A DNA stretch of 37,500 bases, taken from NCBI GenBank assembly GCA_964035545.1, contig OZ037773.1:4440751-4478250 (forward strand). Direction: 5' to 3'. The notes below the pieces were generated by a model that was given only the letters and a program-made list of their open reading frames with translations, did no database searches and was not told the origin of the DNA. The translations under genes and the position numbers were made by a program. The DNA comes from Bugula neritina (Eukaryota > Bryozoa > Gymnolaemata > Cheilostomatida > Bugulidae). Positions 11,336 through 26,458 of this stretch are shown one piece after another. Numbering within the stretch: the stretch's first letter is position 1; each line of letters begins with the position of its first letter.

Positions 11336-11382
11336 AATAAAACAAATGTTTGAGACATAGCAAAATATTTTGTTTTAATAAA
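11336..11382 (+). terminator. Polyadenylation signals, gene copy 1
   Basis: AATAAA at 11336-11341 and 11377-11382, 174 and 215 bp after the stop codon. Both are at equivalent places in copies 2 and 3. Confidence 0.7.
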
Positions 11383-11504
11383 GCATGTAGAATTTTATAG
11401 AACCTAAAGTAATTATGTTTCTCACTATCATTTTTGCTCTGAAATCTTTACATATATTTCATCCTAAAGTTTTACAGTAGCAATTTTTTTTAACACACCA
11501 TGCA

Positions 11505-11790
11505 GCTTGATTGTTACTGATACAGTGGACAACACCTCACTATAAGACTATTACATGCATTAGTGTTAAATATTACAAAAAAATTTGCTGAACATTAAAC
11601 ACCTGTGATTTATGAATCAATGTTTTAACTAAAATACATTAGAAATATACAAACTAGAATAATGGGGAGATAAATCTGTCTTCCATCCCAATGTGTATAC
11701 TAGGTAAATTATCTATATGATAATAGCTTAAAGTTGTCTTTCCCTAGCATAACCTGATCCTACTTTAAAATATGCAGTGCAAACTTTTAT
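11505..11790. other. 3' spacer module A (unit 1)
   Basis: Between the shared text CACCATGCAGC and TTTATGTAAGCTTA, units 1 and 4 carry about 285 bp starting CTTGATTGTTACTG, while units 2 and 3 carry an unrelated segment of about 110 bp starting TAATACAAAC. No ORF and no terminal repeats recognised. Confidence 0.6.
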
Positions 11791-14700
11791 GTAAGCTTAA
11801 TGGATATAAAATAATTATAAAGTAATGCGCCAGTTATTTTGATTAACTTGCTATAGTGATTGATGTAACTGTCACTTCTCATGGTTTAACTAAAAGTAGT
11901 ATAATTTTCACAACTAAAGTATTATCTAGCATGATAGAATGTGCTTGTAATATGTCAAATTATGAATGTTTGTTAGGATAATTTTTAATAATTTTTGAAG
12001 CCATTATTACAAGTACTCATCAGTAGCATGATTGATGCTAATAGACTCATTATGATCAGAGATTGCCTAGATTGACTAACCATTGACTACTGCTAATAAA
12101 AAATCTATTATATTGTAATTAATGCACCTTCATACTTCAATATCAGAATACAATAGCCAGATAACAAACTCAATACCATCACTCATGGACTATATAATAT
12201 TTTGTAAATTATTCAGAAACTATTTTTTAGATGTAATTTACGCAACATATACCAGCCATTTGAAACGCTGCTGCAAAAAATGCAACTTCAAATATGATAT
12301 AAGTTTCTGTTTTTAATTGGTAAAAGAACTTATAGATGTCTAAATAAATTACCATGTTGCTTGTTTTATTATTGGCAGCAGATATAGGCCAACATAGCCT
12401 ATAATTGGAAGTATTCATTGGTTGTGTAGGGTTCTTGAGCAATTTATCTCATAAAAATTGTTTATTCAGTCTTCTCCTTGTTGCTAAATACCCAATTGTT
12501 TTTCAATTTTTGATTTGCGGCTTCTATAAACTTATACAGTTGCTTAAATAGGCGTCTATTCACCAGATAATAAATATATCATTTTGATTTGTTTTAACTC
12601 AGACAGAGCTTAAAGTTGCAGTCGCTGTAAAAACACCGGATGGTTTAAGGGTTTTCAATTTAAAGCTATAGGGACAGCGCTCTTTACCAAACCTGACAAC
12701 ATGCATGGCCTTGAGGCTTCTTTTAAGCCACATGAGTAAATTGTGACATTTCTACGTGACTGAGATTGATCTGTGTCACACTAAGCAATCTCTCTTAACA
12801 CAAGGCTCCGGCTGCTTTCACTTCAAAACTTTGTAAATCCTATTTTTGGCATGATGTATAGTACTACATACCTTTCAGTCTCTATGTTTCATGTTGCATT
12901 TTGTTGTCAAGTTAACAAGACTAAAATTCCACAGTCAAGCAAAATAGATTGTTTATCATGATTTACAAATAGAAATGCCTGCATTCTCAAAAGTTGAGCC
13001 TAATCTGCATATTTTATTGCAGAAGAAAAACATAATACTTATTAAAGAGAATAGTATAATACAAACATAAAATAACTTTGTTCAATATGTGTGTTAAAAG
13101 TGAAACATTTTCAATGTGGGTTTTCATGACTAAGAGTCGGTTTTGCAAAGTCTCAAATTTATATTGTACTTGGTGCGTCTAAACTCTTCAAACATAATAT
13201 TGAAAACTTGGTATGCGTTCGAAAATCTTTTTGCACGGAAATTAAACTTATGAAACAAAACTGATTGCAATTTTTGTTGCAATACTATATATTTTCATCT
13301 AACATATGTCTATATTACATTATATTATGTTCCGGTAGTTGATTGATAGTAGATCATAGAAGCTAATAATTTCTTATGTTTACATATACTATCAAATTTA
13401 TTCAGATTTTGTTCTTGCTAACTACAAACAATTGCATCAAGCATACAATTTATGTTTCAATATTTTTGTCAATTGCATAGATATTTATAAAATAATATAA
13501 GCATCTCCAAGGTTTTGCATGATGAGAAATACTGTGAGATCAATGGAAACGGATTGTGTTTAGATTTAATTATTTTTTATGCATTGTAATATGCTGTAAA
13601 CAGTAATAGAGGAAATGGTAGCATAGCATGATCACTTGACTGATTCAGAAACAATCTTGTGTAAACCAATCTGTATATCAGAGTTGCATCATGCTTAGTC
13701 AATTGATCAAAAAAATTTAGAAAATGCGAGAGACGCCAAACAATTTGTCACTCAACTGAAACACCTGAATGTTGTTTCTCCAACCACCTGTAATCAAAAT
13801 GTGTAATATATTTCTTGTCTGTCAAATTTTTATTATAATATTACTTAACGCTTACTGGATTTATTAACCATAAATATGTGTGCATATAATAATACATACT
13901 TTCATTTATTCTATAAGTTAGCAATAACGGTTAAATGGTTGCACTGTGTGACTTTTAGCGTTTAAGATCTTTTTTAAACCTCATCATTCTGACAAAAAGT
14001 TATGTTAGGCTTGGTCAAATAATTTGAAATCATCATTTGAAACTATATAGTCGATTACTAATTTATTTAATACAAATGCAGTCAATTATTATGCTTTTAT
14101 AAGCCAGCAGGTTTAATTAAATTTGAAACATTATGTAAATTTTACCTTTACGATCCTTTTTAAACATAATTACTTTTCAGAAATGTGAAAACATGTTAAA
14201 AGATATGAAGTGAATTTTCTGCCTGTAAAATTCAACTGTTATAGTCGATTGAGTGTTATAAATGTTTACTTTCTGCTATACATTGAAGTTGGCAATCTGA
14301 ATTAAAATTAATTTTTAGTAGCTGTTTGATAGTTTAGGAGTGTTAGCAAAATCAGCGCAATTCTTCAACTGCTAAACATTAACATACAGTATAAAATATA
14401 AAGAAACCTTTTAAAATATTAGCTAAAAATAGTTATTAGCATTTTGGCTGTAATTGACTTTAACCAAAATAAAGTTTTATAAATGGACTGTTAACTTGGA
14501 TTCTTTGTGTATTATATAATAGATGACCAAGATATAATAACTACAATAAGTGTTATTTGCAATAAGGTGATACTGTGGGTTTCCTGGAAATTCAAAAAGA
14601 TTAGCTTCAATATTTGAGTACATGATTTATTTAGCTGAGCACCTAGATGAAAGCTTGAATGGCACCTCATCAGTCTAACGTGCAGCCACGCTGTTTATCC

Positions 14701-15686
14701 GAGTAGAATTGTTTATTGTTGACACTAATCTATAAGTTATATATCTCATTTATTTGTACATCTGTGATTTTTGTTCAAAAGAGGTTATATTATTATACTA
14801 TGTTTTATTATATTGCATATCACATTATAACACAGCACCATGAGTTACATAGCATTATAATTATCATTGGTTTATTAGAATACTACAATCGCATGGTTAC
14901 TAAGGAAAATTATTATATTATGCTTATTAGGACTTTTAGGATTAAGTTATTTTTATGCCATGATAATTTTATCTTTCATTTTGCAGTTTACACAATATTT
15001 TGAGTAAAGTATGATAGCTGTTTTCAAAGCACCTGAAAAGAAGACAATATCTGGCAGTGAGTGATGAAAAGACCTGCACCTTTATGCCATGTAGCAGTTG
15101 GAAGATATTTCAGCCAATCACAAGCTCCATTTAGACTTTTCATTATGACAGCTTCGTTTGTTTCAACAATGTATTGCATTGGTTTACCAACAATGTATCG
15201 TAATGGCTTTACCAATTTTAGTGAGCTCGTTATAATTTATTTATAGTATTTTAGCGAATGACATTTCTTTACCAGACCACAATTTGTGTCACAATAAAAC
15301 AAGATAATTTGTCAAGAGTTGGATCAATCCCAAAACTTGTTTTATACACATAGACAACTATGCTAATTTTTTGTATGTCGTAATGACCAACAGTTTCTTC
15401 GCTGGTATTGGCTTCCAAATAATTGTAGCTCTAATATTTTTAGGTAATATGTTATAGTCAAATTTGTTGAAAATAAATTCTAGCTTAAAGGAAGACAAAA
15501 TAAAATAGATATTTATTAATATAGTTAGTTAAAAAACATAAAATTTTCATAGGTGGCTTGCATGATGTAGTGTATAATAGATTTTTGAGCAGCTAAACAG
15601 CAATGTGATGCAGTGCATTATAAGATATAGTGTAAAAAATCTCTTTCATAAAAGTAGTTTGTTTCCAAGCCTATGAAGTGTTTACA

Positions 15687-16436
<750 letters not shown>

Positions 16437-16758
16437 CACTCTGTGTGTACAGCAGCTGTTTTAGAATTTGCCCCCTCGTCAGCACATAATAATGTTCAAT
16501 GGTCACACCATAAGAATATAAAAAACTTATGTTTCATGGTTTTAGCAAATTAATTAATCAAATGTACAAATATTTGAGAAACCTTTACATACATAAATAG
16601 TATTATTAATTATTCAGCGCCAGTATGTTTCCTTCGACAATAAGAATAATATAGTCTGATCACAAACCTTAAAATCAATAACAGAAAATGTTTTCTATAA
16701 ATAAAATATTTCGTAAGCAAATTACTCACTATTGCTTGCAGATATGGATATTTATTAG

Positions 16759-16883
16759 CCAATCATCTCAAAGCTACGCGATTTTTCAAGTTTGAGTATT
16801 TCGCTTGAAATGGTATATAAAGGTTTTGAGATGCATTCTTACTACCATATTGTTTAATATCAGACTTTTGTAAAGTATTACAG
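16759..16883 (+). promoter_or_regulatory. Promoter and untranslated exon 1, gene copy 2
   Basis: CCAAT at 16759-16763 (TTAGCCAATCATC), TATATAAAG at 16814-16822, estimated start near 16841. Exon 1 ends at 16883 before GTACGT. This copy has a single clear donor. Confidence 0.7.
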
Positions 16884-17952
16884 GTACGTTTAATTATTAT
16901 AAACATATATTTATTAATAAAATCTTTTACATGTATATACAATTACAAATTTTGACAAAAGCCTAAATAATTAAATACTGCCTAATACAATATAATACGT
17001 TTGCTAAATTCTTTAACTAAGATAAAAAGCAATTATATGACTGTCTACTCTTTTTACCAAAACATAAAAACTTTAGATATCAAACTAATTGAAAGAAGTT
17101 TTTTCAAGTGGAAAAGAAAATACTCATAAAATTACTAGCTTTTTTATTAAAATAAAAACAGTTTGCATAAAACAAATTTGTTTCAAAGTTTTAAAGAGTA
17201 TTTGTTTTAAAAAATGTTTCAGAAAATCTGTAGCGAACAGTTAGGGTAATATAAACTTGTAGCATAGTTTATAAGTTGAAACACCATTGCAGTGTTTAAC
17301 CTTTTCTTATTCATATTATGTATATGCTACCAGATATTACGGAACTCAAAAGTATTTGTATTTTAAGATAGTTTAAAAACCCATCAACCCTTAACCAAAA
17401 TTAAGGTTTGTTTTGTGTCAATTTTTCAAATCAAATATCAAACATTCTATGAAAAAAAATGCATAACAAATAACATTGAGCATGCATTCTATTTACCTTA
17501 GCAATTTTAATACTGTCAATTTATCAATATTCCTTTTGCTAATTGTGCTATAGAAATTATGATAATTTGGCTAAGAATTGAATACAATATATTATGTTAA
17601 ACCTTATACACACTAAAAACTGCAAAAGGTAAAATTTTTAAGTTTCCATAACATGCATTGACACTTAGATACATACTTTAATAAAAATAACCTAATAATC
17701 CATGTTATCAACCTGCATATACCAATAAGTATTTTACCATTTCACCTACAAAATGATAAGTCTTATAAATTAATAGTATATTGTTCTTTTTACAAGCAGT
17801 TACAAGTGAATGCCGCTGTCATGTTATTACAAGTTCTTTTTAGGTATCTTAAATAATGCATTTTCTATTCGCATAATTGTTGTGTTTTAAAACTATGTCA
17901 CTCAATGGAGCTGCATCATAATATTTCATCTGTTTATAGAACCAACATCAAT

Positions 17953-18417
17953 ATGAAGGTCATTGCTGTGTTTGTGATTGCCATGCTAGTCATCATGGCA
18001 CTAGGTAAGTAACATGTTTATTGGGTGTTGTGTGAGCGAAAAACACAAGTTTTGTATAAATATTAAAATATAACTGAAATATTATTATAACTCAAATGTC
18101 TTCAAAGTTGAAGTCTTATTCCTTCGCTTATAAATTATTTGTTTACATATTGTAATTCATTTATATTTGTTGCACTGATGCGGTTGCATATAAATTAACC
18201 TTATACAAAGAGTACAATATATAATATTATAAAAGCAGTGTAAAGTGTTGGAGTTACGTTACCTTGTTATTGATTTTCAATAGCTTCAGTGGCGGAGGCT
18301 AGCTATGGTTGCCCCAAATATCCAAGTAAATGCAAGAAATACTGTAAAGGAAAAGGATATTCTTCATATAAGTGTTCTGGTTCTTCTTGTAAATGCCTCA
18401 AATATCATGGGAAGTAA
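17953..18417 (+). CDS. Secreted six-cysteine (CS-alpha-beta, defensin-like) peptide, copy 2
   Basis: Coding exons 17953-18004 (exon 2 from 17940) and 18284-18417; introns of 1056 and 279 bp with GTACGT and GTAAGT donors and TATAG and AATAG acceptors. The 61-residue precursor is identical to copy 1 in signal peptide and mature peptide. The nucleotide changes seen in the coding part (CTG to CTA, GTA to GTG, AAG to AAA, TCC to TCT, last AAA to AAG) are all silent. The gene sits at the same place in its unit, downstream of the longest microsatellite, and has two polyadenylation signals. No break is visible. Confidence 0.87.
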
Positions 18418-18590
18418 AGTCAACTTTCTCAGCTGTTAACCTTTGACCTGGACACGACCTTCATGGATTTTCACCCTGCTGATCCTGTTTTAAAGCTCTG
18501 TAATTTAATTAGGTTTGAGTTTCTGAAGTTGTTGTGTTTCAATAATTCTGAATATATCATACATATAATTATATGTAACTAGTAAATCCG

Positions 18591-18639
18591 AATAAAACAA
18601 AAGCTTTTGAGATATAACCAAATGTTTTGTTTTAATAAA
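18591..18639 (+). terminator. Polyadenylation signals, gene copy 2
   Basis: AATAAA at 18591-18596 and 18634-18639. Confidence 0.7.
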
Positions 18640-18763
18640 GCATGTACAATTTTATACAACCTCAAGTAATTATGTTTCTCATTATCATTTTTGCTCTGAA
18701 ACCTTTACATATATTTCATCCTAAAGTTTTACAGTTGCATTTTTTCTTAACACACCATGCAGC

Positions 18764-19179
18764 TAATACAAACAAAATGAGTATTTTATTCCTGCCAAAA
18801 AGCTTGTAGAAAATCGTAGGATTATGCTATGGTTTTATAAATAAAGAAAAATGTGAATACTGTATATTTATGTAAGCTTAATGAATAAAAGACAATTATA
18901 AAGTAATGCGCCAGTTATTTTGATTAACTTGCTTATAGTGATTGGTATAACTCACGCTCCTCATGATTTAACTAAAAGTGGTATAATGTTCACAACTACT
19001 GCATTTTCTAGCATGATAAAATGTGCTAAATATCAAATAATAACAGTTTGTAATGATGACTTTTAATTGTTTTTTGAAGCTAAAATTAATACAAGCACTC
19101 ACTGGACACTTCATGATTGATGGGTATTTAGACTAAACTTTTTAAAGCTTCACCACTTTCTATTGCCAATTAGAAGCAT
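18764..19179. repeat. 416-bp tandem duplication, first copy (module B)
   Basis: Starts TAATACAAACAAAATGAG, and the same text restarts at 19180. Unit 3 has this segment once (from about 26580). The last 55 bp or so before 19180 diverge from every other unit. Confidence 0.75.
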
Positions 19180-20045
19180 TAATACAAACAAAATGAGTAT
19201 TTTATTCCTGCCAAAAAACTTGTAGAAAATCTTTGGATTATGTTATGGTTTTAAGTTGCGTTTATACCTCTGCTGAAAAAAGTACCGAGTTTAAGTTAAT
19301 AACGCTTTTCCGGGTACCCCTTTATAGTCAAACTTAAACTCGTTGAAATCATATTGATGCGGTTGCTCACTTTCTGAAATTGAAATTTGACTCGCATAAT
19401 AGCTATTTGATGCCCTTTGTAAACGTCGTGAATTAGTGAAGCGGAAAGCATAAAAGCGATAATTGAGAAGGCGTAGGCTATATAATTATAACCGTATAAG
19501 TACGTTGTCTAATCGCCAAAGTAATAACTAAATAACGATGTTTACAAGGAGTTATTACTCCTATTCTAAAATTGGCCGATTAAGTTATCACAGTACAAAA
19601 ATTTCAACGGGTGGCTTTTACAATGCAATGCAACTCGGAGAAATTTCAACCCGGCCAAATTGAAATTTTGACCGAAAATCGTGAAGGTATAAACGCAACT
19701 TTATAAATATAGAAAAATGTATATTTATGTAAGCTCAATAGATAAAAGACAATTATAAAGTAATGCGCGAGGTATTGTGATTAACTTGCTATATTGATTG
19801 GTATAACTCACGCCCCTTATGATTTAACTAAAAGTGGTAAAATGTTCACAACTACCTATTGCATTATCTAGCATGATAGAATGCGCTTAATATGTCAAAT
19901 AGTGAAGGTTTGTTAGGATAATCTTTTGTTATTTTTTGAAGCCATTATTACAAGTACTCACTGGACACTCCATGATTGATGCTAGTATAGACTCATTATC
20001 ATCAGAGATTGCCAAGATTTACTAATCATTGACTACCGTTAATAA
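19180..20045. repeat. 416-bp tandem duplication, second copy, split by a MITE
   Basis: Second copy of module B plus following spacer, interrupted at 19254-19700 by a MITE. Without the insertion it aligns with units 1 and 3 through CCATGATTGATGCTA to the usual end of the unit. Confidence 0.75.
19254..19700. mobile_element. MITE, PIF/Harbinger-like
   Basis: 447 bp with perfect 16-bp terminal inverted repeats, AGTTGCGTTTATACCT (19254-19269) and AGGTATAAACGCAACT (19685-19700), flanked by TTA on both sides (19251-19253 and 19701-19703). The empty site is visible in the first duplicated copy and in unit 3 as GGTTTTATAAAT, which supports a 3-bp TTA duplication, as in PIF/Harbinger elements. No coding capacity. 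Its interior is less AT-rich than the surroundings. Confidence 0.85.
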
Positions 20046-23000
20046 AAAATCTATGATATTGTAATTAATGCACATTCATACTTGAATATCACAATACCAA
20101 GCCGGATGATAAACTCAATACCATCACTCGGGGAATATATTATGATATCTTGTAAATTATTTAAAAACTATTTTTTAGATGTAATTTATGCAAAATACCA
20201 ACCATTTGAAACGGCTGCTGCAAAAAATGCAACTGCAAATATGATATAAGTTTCCGTTTTTAATTGGTAAAAGAACTTATATATGTCTAAATAAATTACC
20301 ATGTTGCTTGTTTTATAATTATTGGCAGCAGATATAGGCCAATATAGTCTATAATTAGAAGTATTTCACTGGTTTTCTAGGTGCGGCTTCTTCAGCAAAT
20401 TAACTCATATAATTTGCTTATTCAACCTTCTCCTTGTTGCTAAATACCCAATTATTTTTTACTTTTTGGTTTGCTGCTTCTATATACTTGTACAGTTGCT
20501 TAGGCGTCTTTTCACCAGATAATAAATCGATCATTTTGAATTTTTTTAACTCAGACAGAGCTCAAAGTTGCGGTCACTGTAAAAACACCCGATGGTTTAA
20601 GGGTTTTCAATTCAAGGCTACAGGGACAGGGCCTTTTACCAAACCTCACAACATGGCCTTGAGGTTTTTTGTAAGCCACATGAGTAAATTGTGACATTTC
20701 TACGTGACTGAGATTGATCTGTGTCACACTAAGCATTCTCCCTAAACACAAGGCTCCAGCTGCTTTCACTTCAAAACTTTGTGCTGTTCAACTACCTATA
20801 TATAATAACCAACTTGTCAATTCTCTTCTTGGCACAGCGTAGTACCACATACCTTTCAGTCTCTATGTTTCATGTTGCATTTTGTTGTCAAGTTAACAAG
20901 ACTAAAATTCCACAGTCAAGCAAAATAGATTGTTTATCATAATTTACAAATAAAAATGCCTGCATTCTCGAAAGTTCTGCTTAATTTGCATATTTTTATT
21001 ACTTGTTTACAATGCAGAAGAAAAATACAATATTTATTATAGAGAACACTATAATACAAACATAGACTAACTTGGTCTCTTTGTATGCTGGCTAAGAGTG
21101 AAAGATTTTCAACGTGGGTTTTCATGACTAACAGCCAATTTTTCAAAATCTCAAACTTATATTGTACTTGGTGTGCCTAAACTGTTTAAACATAATGTTA
21201 AAAATTTGGTATGAGTTCGAAAATCTTTTTGCACAGAAACAAAATTTATGAAACAAAACTGATTGCAATTTTTGTTGCAACATTATATATTTTCATTTAA
21301 CATACATATATATTACATTATATTATGTTCCAGTAGTTGTTTAATAGTAGATCATAGATGCTAATAACTTTTATGCTTACACATACTATCAATTTTATTC
21401 ACATTTTGTTCTTGCCGGCTACAAATATTGCAACAAGCATACAATTTATATTTCAATATTTTTGTCAGTTGCATAAATATTTATAAGATATTATAAGCAT
21501 CTCCAAGGTTTTGCATGATGAGAAATCATGTGAAATTATTGGAAGCCGATTGTGTTCAAATTTATTATTTTTTATGCATTGTAATATGCTGTAGACAGCA
21601 ATAGAGGAAATGGTAGCATATAAGCAAGATCACTTGACCAATTCAGAAACAATCTTGTGTAAACCAATCTAAATATCAGAATTGCATCATGCTTAGTCAA
21701 CTGATCAAAAAAATTTAGAACATGAGAGACGCCAAACAAATTGTCACTCAACTGAAACACCTGGATGTTGTTTCTCCAACCACCTGTAATCAAAAGGTGT
21801 TACAGATTTCTTGTCTGTCAAATTTTTATTATAATATTACTTAACGCTTACTGAATTTATTAACCATAAATATGTGTGCATATATAATACATACTTTCAT
21901 TTATTCTATGAGTCATCAATAATGGTGAAATTATTGCATAATGCAACTTTTAGTGTTTAAGATCTTTTTTAAACATAATTATTCTGACAAAAAGTTACGT
22001 TAGGCTTGGCAAGTGATTTGAGACTTTTCTAATAAACTGAAACTCATCAGAACAGCTAAATACCCTTTATGCAGTTTATGTGATTCTATAAATAATAACA
22101 GGTATTAGGCATTGCCGTAATGTCAGGATTTTAATAGGTACATGACGCAGATATTTTTCTATAGAGAAAATCACGGAATATTGAAGTTGGCAATCTTAAT
22201 TGAAATTAATTTTGATTAGCTATTTGCTAGTTTAGGAGTATTACCAAATTCAGCGCAATTCTTCAAATTCTAAAATTTAACATATAGTATAAAATATGAA
22301 GAAACCTTTTGAAATATTAGCTAAAACTATTTATTAGCAAATTAGCTGTATTTAACTTTAACCCAAATAAAGTTTTATAAATCGACTGTTAATTTGGATT
22401 CTTTGTGTATTATATAATAGATGACCAAGATATAATAACTACAATAGGTGTTATTTGAAATAAGGTAATATTTCGAGTTTCCTGGAAAATCAAAGAGATT
22501 AGCTTCAATATTTTAGTACATGATTTATTTAGCTGAGCACCTATAGATGAAAGCTTGAATGGTACCTCATTAGTTTAACGTGCAGCCACATTGTTTATAC
22601 GACTATAATTGTTTATTGTTGACACCATTCTAGTTATAAATCATTTGGGTGTACATCTGTAATTAATTGTTCAAAAGAGGTTATATTATTATAGTATGTT
22701 TTATTAAATTACATATCACATTAAAACACAGCACAATGAGTTACGTAACATTATAATTATTATTGGTTTATTAAAATATTACAATCGCATGATTGCTAAG
22801 AAAAATAATAATATATTGTTATTAGGACTTTTAGGATTAAGTTATTTTTATGCCATATGAAAACTTCATCTTTCATTTTGCAGTTTACACAATATTTTGA
22901 GTAAAGTATGATAGCTGTTTTCAAAGCACCTGATAGTAAGACAATATCTGGCAGTGAGTGATGAAAAGACCTGTACCTCCATGCCATGTAGCAGTTGGAA

Positions 23001-23436
23001 GATATTTCAGCCAATCACAAGCTCAATTTAGACTTTTCATTATGACAGCTTCGTTTGTTTCAACAATGTATTGCATTGGTTTACCAACAATGTATCGTAA
23101 TGACTTTCCCAATTTTAGTGAGCTTGTTATAATTTATTCTTAGTATTTTAGCAAATGACATTTCTTTACCAGACCACAATTTGCGTCACAATAAAGCAAA
23201 ATAATTTGTCAAGAGTTGGATCAATCCCAATACTTGTTTCATATACATAGACAACTATGCTAATTTTTTGTATGGTGTAATGACCAACAGTTTCTTCACT
23301 GGTATTGGCTTCCAAATAATTGTAGCTCTAATATTTTTTGGTGATATGTGATAGTCAAATTTGTTGAAAATAAATTCTAGCTTAAAGGAAGACAAAATAA
23401 AATAGATATTTATTAATATAGTTAGTTCAAAAACAT

Positions 23437-24261
<825 letters not shown>

Positions 24262-24593
24262 CACTCTGTGTGTACAGCAGCTGTTTTAGAATTTGTCCCC
24301 TTGTCAGCACATAATAATGTTCAATGGCCACACCAGAAGAATATAAAAAATTTATGTTTCATGGTTTTAGCAAATTAATTAATAAAATGTACAAATATTT
24401 GCGAAACCTTTACATACCCAAATAGTATTATTAATTATTCAGCACCAGTATGTTTCTTTCGACAATAAAAATAATATAGTCTGGTCACAAACTTTAAAAT
24501 CAATAACAGAAAATGTTTTCTATAAATAAAATATTTCGTAAGCAAATTACTCACTATTGCTTGCAGGTATGGATATTTATTAGCCAATCATCG

Positions 24594-24709
24594 CAAAGCT
24601 ACGGGATGTTTTTAAGTTTGAATATTGCAGTTGAAATGGTATATAAAGGCTTTGAAATGCATTCTTATTACAATATTGGTTACTATCAGACTTTTGTGAA
24701 GTATTACAG
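24594..24709 (+). promoter_or_regulatory. Promoter and untranslated exon 1, gene copy 3
   Basis: CCAAT at 24594-24598, TATATAAAG at 24640-24648 (spacing 46 bp, slightly shorter than in the other copies), estimated start near 24667. Exon 1 ends at 24709 before GTACGT. Confidence 0.7.
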
Positions 24710-25771
24710 GTACGTTTAATTATTATAAATATATATTTATTAATAAAATATTCTACATGTATATACAATAACAAATTTTGACAAAAGTTTAAATTATTCA
24801 ATACTGCTTAAAACAATATAATACATTTGCTATATTCTTTAACTAAGATAAAAAGCAATTATATGACTGTTTACTCTTTTTACCAAAACATGAAAACTTT
24901 AGGCATCAAACTGATGAGAAGAATTTTTTTTCAAGTGGAAAAGAAAATACTCATAAATTCATTAACTTTTTTAATAAAAAAAAAATATTTGCATAAAACA
25001 AATTTCTTTTAAAGTTTTGAAGAGCATTTGTTTTTTAAAAAATGTTTCAGAAAATCTGTAGCTAACAGTTAGGGTAATATAAACTTGTAGCATAATTTAT
25101 AAGTTGAAACACCATTGCAGTGTTTAACTTTTTCTTATTCATATTATGTATATGCATACCAGATATTACAAGACTTAAAAGTATTTGCAACTTAAAATAG
25201 TTTAAAAACCCAACAACCCTTAATCAATATTTAGGTTTGTTTTGTGTCAACTTTTCAAATCAAATATCAAACATTCTATAACAAAATGCATAACAAATAT
25301 ATTAGTGAGCATGAATTCTATTTACCTTAGCAATTTTAATACTGTCAATTTATCGATATTCTTTTTGCTAATTGTGCTATTGAAATTTTGATAATTTTGC
25401 AAAGGATTGAATACAACATATTATGTTAAACCTTATACACACTAAAAACTACAAAAAGAAAAATTTTTAAGTTTCCGCATTGATACTTACATATGTACCT
25501 TAATAAAAATAACCTAATAATCCATGTTATCAACCTGCATTTACCAATAAGTATTTTACCATTTTGCCTACAAAATGATAAGTCTTATAAATTAATAGTA
25601 TATTGTTTGTTTTACAAGCAGTTACAAGTGAATGCTGCTGTCATGTTAATACAAGTTCTTTTTAAGTATCTTAAATAATGCATTTTCTATTTGCATAATT
25701 GTGTTTTAAAACTATGTCACTCAATGGAACTGCATTACAATATGTCATTTGTTTATAGAACCAACATCAAT

Positions 25772-26236
25772 ATGAAAGTCATTGCTGTGTTTATGATTGC
25801 CATGCTAGTCATCATGGCACTGGGTAAGTAAAATGTTTATTTGGTGCTGTGTGAGCGAAAAACACAAGTTTTGTATAAATAAAAAAATGTAACTAAAATA
25901 TTATTATAACTCAAATGTCTTCAAAGTTGAAGTCTTATTTCTTTGCTTATAAATTATTTGTTTACATATTGTAATTCATTTATATTTGTTGCACTGATGC
26001 GGTTGCATATAAATTAGCCTTATACAAAGAGTACAATATATAATATTATAAGAGCAGTGTAAAGTGTTGGAGTTACGTTACCTTGTTATTGATTTTCAAT
26101 AGCTTCAGTTGCGGAGGCTAGCTATGGTTGCCCCAAATATCCAAGTAAATGCAAGAAGTACTGTAAAGGAAAAGGATATTCTTCATATAAGTGTTCTGGT
26201 TCTTCTTGTAAATGCCTCAAATATCATGGGAAGTAA
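25772..26236 (+). CDS. Secreted six-cysteine (CS-alpha-beta, defensin-like) peptide, copy 3
   Basis: Coding exons 25772-25823 (exon 2 from 25759) and 26103-26236; introns 1049 and 279 bp, all splice sites kept. The mature peptide is identical to copies 1 and 2. The signal peptide has one change, Val8 to Met, which keeps it hydrophobic. Intron 2 and the 3' spacer are closest to copy 2 (same 279-bp intron length, same module B), suggesting units 2 and 3 separated most recently. Confidence 0.87.
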
Positions 26237-26409
26237 AGTCAACTTTCTCAGCTGTTAACCTTTGACTTGGACATGACCTTCATAGATTTTCACCCTGCTG
26301 ATCCTGTTTTGAAGCTCTGTAATTTAATTAAGTTTGAATTTCTGAAATTGTTGTGTTTTATTAATTTTGAATATATCGTACATATAATTATATGTAACTA
26401 CTAAATTCG

Positions 26410-26458
26410 AATAAAACAAAAGCTTTTGAGATATAACCAAATGTTTTGTTTTAATAAA
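26410..26458 (+). terminator. Polyadenylation signals, gene copy 3
   Basis: AATAAA at 26410-26415 and 26453-26458. Confidence 0.7.

Noticed and set aside
14716-15246. Short frames repeated in several units (also near 2557-3019, 22958-23143 and 30861-31052)
   Set aside because: They recur because the spacer itself is duplicated; lengths and frames change between units and there is no splice or start context.
21572-21793. 73-residue minus-strand frame, also at 29084-29302
   Set aside because: Broken in units 1 and 2 at the same place, no recognised domain; listed as a low-interest finding but not as a gene.
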